The notes under the pieces were generated by a model. It saw nothing but the letters and a program-made list of their open reading frames with translations. It was not told the DNA's origin and did not search any database. DNA of 36,494 nucleotides from Symbiodinium natans (Eukaryota > Sar > Dinophyceae > Suessiales > Symbiodiniaceae): the NCBI GenBank assembly GCA_905221605.1, contig CAJNDS010000852.1, positions 22,501-58,994 on the forward strand, given 5' to 3'. This document shows positions 18,741 through 26,300 of this stretch, piece by piece. The position numbers and the translations under genes are program-made. Positions within the stretch are counted from its first letter, which is position 1, and each line of letters opens with the position of its first letter.

Positions 18741-20036
18741 GGAATGAATTCATGAATTAATTAGTCAGCTAGATATTTATACTAATTAGTTAATGAGCTA
18801 TGTATATATATATATATAAATATGTATGTATGTATGCATGTATGTAAGGGCATCCTTTGGTTGCTGCATAAGGGAACCCATAACCCAAAACAGGGCAAGG
18901 GGTACCACTGGGCTACCAAGGCGAAGCACATCTCAAGTCGGGGATTGGAGCAGGACCTGCCCAGGCAACCTATACACCTGTACAAAGAGTAAAGATACCT
19001 TAATTGGGTATGCTTGTCTCAACTTGCCTGGGTACTTGGAGGTTCATGTGTTGCAAAAATTTTAGTAGCTACTTAGGGTACTTACAACTACCCATGGACC
19101 TTCAAGTAGACTCCCGAATGCAAGAGCAAAAACCTGCGGGAGTTTCAACGAACCTCCGAGGGTGCGATATCTTGTAGTGTCCCGGGTCCCAAGCCACAAA
19201 CAACCTAGACTTTGGGCTCAGGATTGAAGGCAATCCACCCTGCAAACCCATAAACTCAAAACCCTAAACCCTAAACTCTAAACATTGGGGGGCGCTTTGA
19301 GAGTTGGAGGCCCCATCGGCTAGCCTGGCTTCGTTGCAAGAGATTCCCAGAGACGCTGCTGAGCCCGGCACAGATGCACCAGACTTCACGCCTCTATCTG
19401 ACCATGGTGCTTGTGACAACTCCTATGGTTGGAAAAGCTGCGGGCCATAGCGGCAGGCGGCACCAGAAGGGTTGCTACGGTTGTTGGGGCGTTTTGGTCT
19501 GGGGGGCGTCTTTATGAGTAGAATGGGTTGCCGGGAGTCATCTTGGTGGAGTCATCTTGGTCGTTCTTTGGGCTCCGGCGCCCTTCGTGGTCAAGCAGAC
19601 ATCCCTCACAAAGAGTGTCGCTTCTCATGCTCCCAAGTCCCAGCGACAATCACTGCGTCACTGGGTTTGTCTGTAAACCCCCGGCCTCTTCCACCACCCC
19701 TCCCCCTCCCCCGCCCCACTGCTTCGAAAGGGCAACCCCCCCGCCCCCTCCGGCCCGCGGTTTGGTTTCAGGTTGCGGTGTTTATCAACTCGGATTCGAA
19801 TGAATTCGAAAAATAACTTCTCAGGATCCCAAAAATAAGAGGAATCATATTAATTTTAAATATGCCCCTTTCAAAAGCAGAGGTGGGGGGGAGGGAGGGG
19901 GGAACTGGGCAAGAAAGAGGTCCGGGTCACAATCAATCGGAGGAAGCACTAGCGCGGTGATGAGTGCCTGAACAACCGTATCTACCGCCTCCTTGACTCG
20001 CAGCACATGATAGAGCAGCTCAACAAACGACTTTTC
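16342..20036 (-). CDS. gene D: unrecognised multi-exon protein, at least seven exons (partial)
   Basis: Exons on the minus strand, 5' to 3': 20036-19968, 19391-19312, 19204-19154, 18626-18573, 18166-18122, 17454-17416, 16401-16342. Every acceptor is AG|G; donors are GC (5), GA (1) and GT (1). From the second exon on, all joins are phase 0 and give a continuous hydrophilic protein; the first exon exits in phase 0 while the second enters after two bases, so a small exon is missing between them. The first exon is an amphipathic helix (EKSFVELLYHVLRVKEAVD). The middle contains GSAEKITMVTRITPVFVS and VTDSVDAFYSRLLED, the end DFKKGFREPPAEFSFDLRSG. No family was recognised. Start and stop codons were not found. 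Telomere-like arrays and three MITEs lie in its introns. It follows the EF-hand gene head to tail. Confidence 0.55.
16453..16745. repeat. GGGTATG minisatellite
   Basis: A higher-order array of GGGTATGTATA, GGGTATGAAAA and GGGTATGCAAT units, about 20-21 nt per pair. It stands in the place where gene D's intron would normally carry a CCCUAAA-type array before the acceptor at 16402. Minus-strand ORFs through it (His-Thr-Leu-Tyr-Ile-Pro repeats) are artefacts. Confidence 0.95.
16746..17280. other. gene D intron interior
   Basis: Unique DNA with C22 at 16986-17007 and short inverted fragments of GGGGCTTC/CCCTATT type. No gene seen. Confidence 0.5.
17281..17350. repeat. CCCTAAA and CCCTATAA units
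   Basis: Normal CCCTAAA units pass into an ATAACCCTAT variant series. On the sense strand of gene D this is the G-strand array after the donor at 17415. Confidence 0.9.
17416..17454 (-). CDS. gene D exon
   Basis: Between CCGAG|GAT and CAG|GCCTGG (GC donor). Reads DGTGRDTYIVLDQ. Confidence 0.6.
17463..17632. repeat. TTTAGGG array with TTAGGG and CTTAGGG variants
   Basis: About 24 units. On the gene D sense strand it is a CCCTAAA array ending nine bases before the acceptor of the 17454 exon. A CCCTAAA array at 17721-17766 lies further into the same intron. Confidence 0.95.
18122..18166 (-). CDS. gene D exon
   Basis: Between ACAAG|GTC and GAT|GACAGC (GA donor). Reads VTDSVDAFYSRLLED. Flanked by telomere-like units on both sides. 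Confidence 0.6.
18336..18445. mobile_element. MITE family C, complete copy
   Basis: A 110-bp element with ends TTGGTAGCCCAGTTACCATA and GGTACCACTGGGCTACCAA. The outer 13 nt are perfectly inverted. It lies within a gene D intron. Confidence 0.85.
18573..18626 (-). CDS. gene D exon
   Basis: Between CTCCAG|GGT and TCC|GCGCCA (GC donor). Reads GSAEKITMVTRITPVFVS. Confidence 0.6.
18649..18919. mobile_element. MITE family C, expanded copy
   Basis: Same ends (TGGTAGCCCAGTAACCATAC and GGTACCACTGGGCTACCAA) but 271 bp. It is enlarged by (TAAC)n at 18709-18740, A+T-rich DNA and (TA)n/(TGTA)n at 18798-18846. The 67-79-codon ORFs across it are not credible. Confidence 0.8.
19033..19108. mobile_element. 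MITE family B, short copy
   Basis: 76 bp, ends TACTTGGAGGTTCATG and CATGGACCTTCAAGTA. Located in a gene D intron. Confidence 0.75.
19154..19204 (-). CDS. gene D exon
   Basis: Between TCTAG|GTT and GAG|GTTCG (GT donor). Reads VVCGLGPGTLQDIAPSE. Confidence 0.5.
19312..19391 (-). CDS. gene D exon
   Basis: Between ATAGAG|GC and GGG|GCCTCC. Reads VKSGASVPGSAASLGISCNE then ARLADG. The opposite strand has a 49-codon ORF here (19301-19450), rejected for lack of matching splice sites. Confidence 0.5.
19968..20036 (-). CDS. gene D, first recognised exon
   Basis: Between GGGTAG|GAA and CAG|GCACTC. 23 codons with a heptad-like Leu/Val pattern (FVELLYHVLRV). The plus strand of the same DNA is also open (NNRIYRLLDSQHMIEQLNKR) but lacks an AG|G acceptor. 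Confidence 0.5.
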
Positions 20037-20327
20037 CTACCCGGCAGACATAGCTTATTGATGACTCTTGATGGTGAGACCTCGGTGCTGCCTGCACATT
20101 TGGCGCCAGCTGCGTGAAACCTATTCAAGTCTACTTCCAACCACGCCAAGAACCCAGAGACCCAAAACCCTGAATCAATTAAGGACTATTTCTCAAAATG
20201 TAAAAAGTCGGACCCTGAAGGGACTTTACACCCCTGTGAATACCCCAAGCCCTAAGCCCTCAACCCCAAACCCAAATTTGCGTTGGCAATGGAGGCCTTT
20301 GAGCATCTGCAGCCCAGACTAGACCTC

Positions 20328-20354
20328 TCAATGCTCGGACATCATCATGGTGAC
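20328..20354 (-). CDS. gene A exon 11 with stop
   Basis: After CTTAAG; reads VTMMMSEH then TGA at 20330-20328. This is the usual hydrophobic end of the last EF-hand helix. Confidence 0.85.
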   Translation of the reverse strand, partial: VTMMMSEH

Positions 20355-23300
20355 CTTAAGCCAAACATTGGAGATTCCGCTGAGGGTGTTTAGGTTGGCT
20401 TCTAACCGGTTGTGGGTTCAGGGCTTAGGGTTTAGGGTTCCGGCCGGCAGAGGAAATTGCAAAAAACGCTGCGAGCAACACACCTCTGAGCCCCCAGCAT
20501 ACTCATCGTATCTGAAGAAGCCATCGACACATTCCTGGGAGAGGTACGTTAAGATCAAACCCCCATCTGCAATGGAATGGCTGTGAACTGAAGTGCCGCC
20601 CCTGTCTGCAGCAACTGCCCCAAGTGCCCCTCAAAGTACTGCGCATAGCCATTGCAGTCTTGTTCTCGAGCCTTGCGACCCGTAAACCCGAAACGCTGAA
20701 CCCGAAACACTAAACCCTAAACCCCTGGAAAAGGCCGGGCAGCAATTTGCGCCACGAGGTTCTTGGCCTCCTCAGCGGTCAGCTTCTCACGCCCATACAC
20801 CTCTCGGCTTCATTAGGGAAAGCCTCTACAATGGTGTCATGCAGTGGGCCGCTTCGGAAGATGGGCTTTTGTTCGAGAATAGAGGGTCCCCTTGCAGATT
20901 TAGCGTGAAGTTAAGGTTTTAGGCTGTAGTGAGTTTAGGGTTGAATTGGGGTCTTGTAAGTGTTGAGTTCTTACTGACGAAACATAAAGAGCGATGGCAC
21001 ATCTCATGGAGCAGCCTCGTATCCCGGGACAGAACGTCATTACGAGCAGCCCTAAACCCTAGACCCTAAACCCTGAACCCTGAACCCAAAACCCAAAACC
21101 CAAAACACAAAATCTTAAACCCTAAACCCCTAAACCCTAAACCCTAAACCCTAAACCCTAAACCCTACAGCGGCCAGCGCCTGCAGGGCGTGCTCCAGGT
21201 CTTTCACTCGGATGCAGCCGTCCGGAGCACTTCCAGCAAACACCTCGGGACGGTAAGGCGGTTTAGGGTTTAGGCTTTAGGCTTTAGGTTTGAGGCTTCA
21301 GGGTTTAGGATTTAGGGGCACGTGGTTTGCTTCAGTTTCGCAAGGTCCGAAGCCTTGAGCCTGAGAACTTAAGCCCAAACCTTGTACTTGAAGCCCTAAA
21401 CCCGAAATCCCTGCAACTTGGTAAACTCTAGCGCCCCCAACTCCAGTCAAAACCTGAAGCGTTTAGGGTTTAGAGTTTAGGGTTCAAGGTTCAGGGTTTC
21501 GGGTTCCTTACTTGCTCTTCTCTCTGGGAGAAAAGGTCGCCTTTGGGGCTTCTTCAAGGGAATGGTCAGTCTTAAAGGTTACCCTAAAACCCCAAACCGT
21601 GCTCAGCTTCCAAGAAGAATAAAGCCTGAACCCTAAACCCTAAACCCTAAAGCCTAAAGGCTAAAGGCTAAAGCCTAAACCCTAAACCCTCAACCCTAAA
21701 CCTTCCCTAACCCACCTCAGCGATTAGTCCCCACTAGGAGCCTTGAAGGCCTTCCGGACTTCATCGGCCGTGTAGTCGGTGTTGACCTGGCAGTTGGGGA
21801 GGAGGGGAGGTGGGGTGTTAGGGTTTGGGCCGAGGGGGTTGACACACAAATTGCACAACATTGCTGAACAATTGCTCGTGTTTTTTTTTTTTTTTTTTGG
21901 GGGGGGGGGGGCTGGGGGGGGGGGGGGGCGGGGGGGGGGGGGGGGGGGGGGGGGCGGGGGGGGGGGGGCGGGGGGGGGGGCGGGGGGGGGGGGCGGGGGG
22001 GGGGGGGGGAGGCGGGGGGGCGGGGTGTGGGGTTGTGGGCTTTGAGCTTAATTCAGGAGTTCGACAGGTAGGGGGTGATCAAGACAATTCTGTTACACCG
22101 CCTATATCAAATCAAGAATCCCTAAACCCTTAACCCTTGTTCTCCATCTACCCATGTCCAAGCAACTGCAATTTAGGGCTTAGGGATTTTTAGGGTTTAG
22201 CGATTTTTAGGGTTTAGGGGTTTTTAGGGTTTAGGGATTATTGGGGACACGTGCAAGTTGAGGGCCCCACTGGGTCTCGGGCAGGGCTTCGGGACAGTCT
22301 TCGTGTTTGGATGTTTCTCCCTTATCACTCTCTATCTCATCTATCTATCTATCTGTCTGTCTCTATGTATATATATACATATACCCATTTCTGAGGGATG
22401 TTCGAAGTAAAATAATGTTTAAGTTTGCTTTTTTTTTAAATAAGTTTTGCGTGCTTTTTTTTGAAAAAAGTGCACTCCCACAGCGTCCCATTTTCTATAT
22501 AAATATATGGTCACCCCCCCCCCCCCCCATGATCCACACCTATGGTTTTCCGGTCTTCGTCTTTGTCTGATTTTCTGCTTTTTCCTCGGAAAAATGCAGT
22601 AAAAACTGTACTGGAATACAAAAAGCTCTTTTATATGATCCCCTATAAAAACACTAGTGTTTTTGTATGTACATTTTGCTTCTGAAATGTGTGTCTTGTG
22701 GCTCCATAAAGTTTTAGAAGGGCAGCCATTTAGAATTTGAAGGCTTTTGAGGGTTTAGGGGCTTTTTGAAAATTTAGATGATCTGTGGAAGGCACCGGGG
22801 CTTCCCCAGACCATTTCAAATTTTAGAAATCCTTAAAATACTTTGTTTTTTTGAACGGGCAGCCCCTTTAAGATTTTAAGGGCTTTAAGGTATTTGAGCC
22901 ATTCCAAATTTTCAGGATTTAAAAGGCGTTAAGGCCTTTAAAAACCTGAAAGCTTTTACCCCTAAAAATTCTAGAATACCTTAACATTGTAAAAGGGCAG
23001 CCGTTCAAAATTATGGAAGTTACTTGATTTTAGAATTGAACATCAAATCCTTAAATCCTTAAACTTTAAAAAGGACAGCCATTTACAGCTGCAAGAATTT
23101 CAGGGTGTTAAGGGTTTGCAAAAACTTACATGGTCTGGGGAAGTCTGGGGAAGGCATCGGGGCTTCTCCAGACCATTGACAACTTTAAAAACCCTTAATT
23201 TCCTAAAAGGGCAGCCACTAAAATGCTTAAGCATTTTAAGGTTTTTCAAAGGCCTTAAAACCTTGAAAATCCTGAGAAGGTTTAAGCAGAATTTTAATGA

Positions 23301-26300
23301 TCTTTATAAGATGTTAAGGGTTTTAAAAGTTCAGATGGTCTGGGGAAGCCCCGGTGCCCTCTCCAGACCATTTAATTTTTTTTTTTTGAAAAATGGTCTG
23401 GGGAGGCCCCGTGCCTTCCCCAGATCATTTAAACTTGAAAAAAACCTTGAAACCCTTAACCCTAAAAACCAAACCCGAAACCCTTCACACTAAACCCTAA
23501 CCACTCAGCACCAGACCCTAAACACTAACCCTACAAAACTTAACACTAAGCCGTTAGCACAAACCCCAAACACCTAACACGAAACCAACGCTACACCCTA
23601 AACACTAAACCCTAAACATTATACACTAAACCCTACACACTAAACCCTGAACACTAAACCCCAAACCCTAAACATAAGGATTTTTAAAGTTGTCAATGGT
23701 CTGGGGAAGCCCCGGTGCCTTCCCCAGATCATTTACAATTTGTAAAAACCCTTAACACCCTTAACCCTAAAAACCAAACGCGAAACCCTTAACACCAAAC
23801 ACTAAACACTCAGCACTAGACCCCAAACACTTACCCTTAAAAACTTAACACGAAGCCCTTAGCACAAACCCCAAACACTTAACACGAAACCCTAAACGCT
23901 TAACCATAAACTCTAAACACTACACCCTAAAAACTAAACCCCAAAGCATTACACACTAAACCCTACACACCAAACCTTAAACCCTAAACAGTAAACCCCA
24001 ATGCCGGAAGCTCAAGCCCTACTAAATCTAAACCTGAAACCAAGAACCCGTCGGGGATTCAGATGCTAATTGTTTGGATTTTAGAGTTTAGGGCTTTATT
24101 TGGTTTAGGGTTTTAGCCAAGCCGCTTGACCCTATCCCTAAACCTAAACCCTAGACCCTAAACTTAACACTCAAACCCTAAACACAAAACACTATAACCC
24201 TGAAACCTACACACTAAACCCTAAACACAAAACACTAAACCCTAAACCCGAAACAACACATCCTGAACCCTAAACCCTAAACACTAAACCCTAAACCCCA
24301 AACAAAAAACATGGGGGTTTCAGTCCTTTAGGGGTTTTAAAACTTCATCATTATGAGGTTTAGTCTTGTAGACATTGCCCAAGTCGCTTAACCCTAAACC
24401 CTAATAAGTAAACCCTAAACCTTGTAAACCAAAACCTAAACACTAGACCCTAAACACTAAACCCTAACCCTAAACACTAACCAATAAACACTAAACCGTA
24501 ATCCCTAAACGTGCATATGGAGAACATGGGCCCCGGACTCCAGACTCCAGATTTCCAGAAAAATTTGGAGTACCCGGGCCCCGGACTCCAGATTTCCAGA
24601 AAAAATCTGGAGTACCCGGCCCCGGACTCCAGACTCCAGATTTCCAGAAAAAATCTGGAGTACCCGGGCCCCGGACTCCAGACTCCAGATTTCCAGGAAA
24701 AAATCTGGAGTACCCGGGCCCCGGACTCCAGACTCCAGATTTCCAGAAAAAATCTGGAGTACCCGGTCCCCGGACTCCAGACTCCAGATTTCCAGAAAAA
24801 ATCTGGAGTACCGGGGCCCCGGACTCCAGACTCCAGATTTCCAGAAAAAATCTGGAGTACCCGCGGCCCCAGACTCCAGATTTCCAGAAAAAATCTGGAG
24901 TACGCGGGGGCCCCAGACTCCAGACTCCAGATTTCCAGAAAAAATCTGGAGTACCCGCGGCCTCAGACTCCAGATTACAGACTCCAGAATCTGGAGTCCA
25001 GGGTCCCGGTACTCCAGATTTTTTCTGGAAATCTGGAGTCTGGAGTCTGGTGGTACTCCAGATTTTTTCTGGAAATCTGGAGTCTGGAGTCTGGAGGTAC
25101 TCCAGATTTTTTCTGGAAATCTGGAGTCTGGAGTCTGGGGGTACTCCAAATATTTTCTGGAAATCTGGAGTCTGGAGTCCCCCCCCTCCCAAAACCAGCC
25201 TTCCCGAGGCCAAATGTGTGGATCATGGGGGGGGGGGGGCGAGCAAATATATGTATATATATATATGTATATGATATATATATATATATATATGTATATC
25301 TATATATGTATATCTATATGTATTGGTGATTTTCCTGAATTCGGGTGTTCAGGGTTACATGCAGGACTACGAAACAAGACATGTCGCTTCATTGAAGCCC
25401 GCGCCTTCCTGCACATCACCTGCACAAACTCCTGGCATGCCCCAGGTTTAGGTTAAGGGTTTAGGGTTTAGGGTTTAGGGTTTAGGGTTTAGGGTTTAGG
25501 GTTTAGGGTTTAGGGTTTAGGGTTTAGGGTTTAGGGTTTAGGGTTTAGGGTTTAGGGAGAGCCGCAACCCTAACTAAAGCCTAAACCCAAAACGGAAGGG
25601 ATGAAACGCTGAGAATTGAAGTTCGCAGCCGGCAATCCACACCCTGCACTATAGGAGTCACGGGTTTAGGGCCCTAAAAACCTTCGAACCACAAACCCTA
25701 AACCCTAACCTCTAAACCCTAAACCCTAAACCCTAAACCCTAAACCCTCCCTTCCACAGGAAAAAAGTCCTCGAAGTCGATCTCTCCGTTCCCATTCCTT
25801 CGGATGCGGGGGCCATGCAGGCTCTGAGGGTTTCGCTGCTGAGGTGTAGCTGAGCAGCCCCTAAACCCTAAACCCTAAACCCTAAACCCTAAACCCTAAA
25901 CCCTAAACCCTAAACCCTAAACCCTAAACCCTAAACCCTAAACCCTAAACCCTCGGGCCAAATTTTCGGCTTCGGTCTTTTCAGTTTCAGTCTTGAACTT
26001 CCGGGAGGAACCAGGGTGCCTCTCGGTTTCGCCTCGCAGGGGTGCATACGGGAACCCTAATCGCTTCAAAGGAGGAAAAATGGGGCCCACCACAAGTCCT
26101 AGCAGTTCCAGAGCCCGACCTGTAGCGAGGGGTTTAGGTTTTAGGTTTTAGGTTTTAGGTTTTAGGTTTTAGGTTTTAGGTTTTAGGTTTTAGGTTTTAG
26201 GTTTTAGGTTTTAGGTTTTAGGTTTTAGGTTTTAGGTTTTAGGTTTTAGGTTTTAGGTTTTAGGTTTTAGGTTTTAGGGTCATGTGGCGCGTGCATCGGT

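Larger units (their letters stand above)
20355..21310. repeat. telomere-like arrays of gene A introns 8-10
   Basis: Sense-strand TTTAGGG type after donors: 21055-21168 (after exon 8) and 20700-20727 (after exon 9). Sense-strand CCCTAAA type before acceptors: 21259-21310 (exon 8) and 20417-20442 (exon 11). 20895-20945 holds weaker units of the same sense before exon 9. Confidence 0.85.

Noticed and set aside
19301-19450. 49-codon plus-strand ORF with well-behaved composition
   Set aside because: The minus strand of the same DNA gives an AG|G-to-GC exon that continues gene D in frame with the next exon; the plus ORF has no compatible partner.
19947-20119. Plus-strand open stretch containing NNRIYRLLDSQHMIEQLNKR
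   Set aside because: The minus strand has a TAG|G to GC exon with helix-like coding and fits the orientation of its neighbours. The plus reading starts only after TAG|C. It remains a secondary possibility.
21779-22133. Gly-rich ORFs of 88-90 codons
   Set aside because: They translate the poly-G tract in gene A intron 6.
24491-25329. Overlapping ORFs of 214-272 codons on both strands, the longest in the window
   Set aside because: They translate a 48-bp hairpin unit that lacks stops in several frames. The same peptide words appear on both strands, and there is no domain or splice logic.
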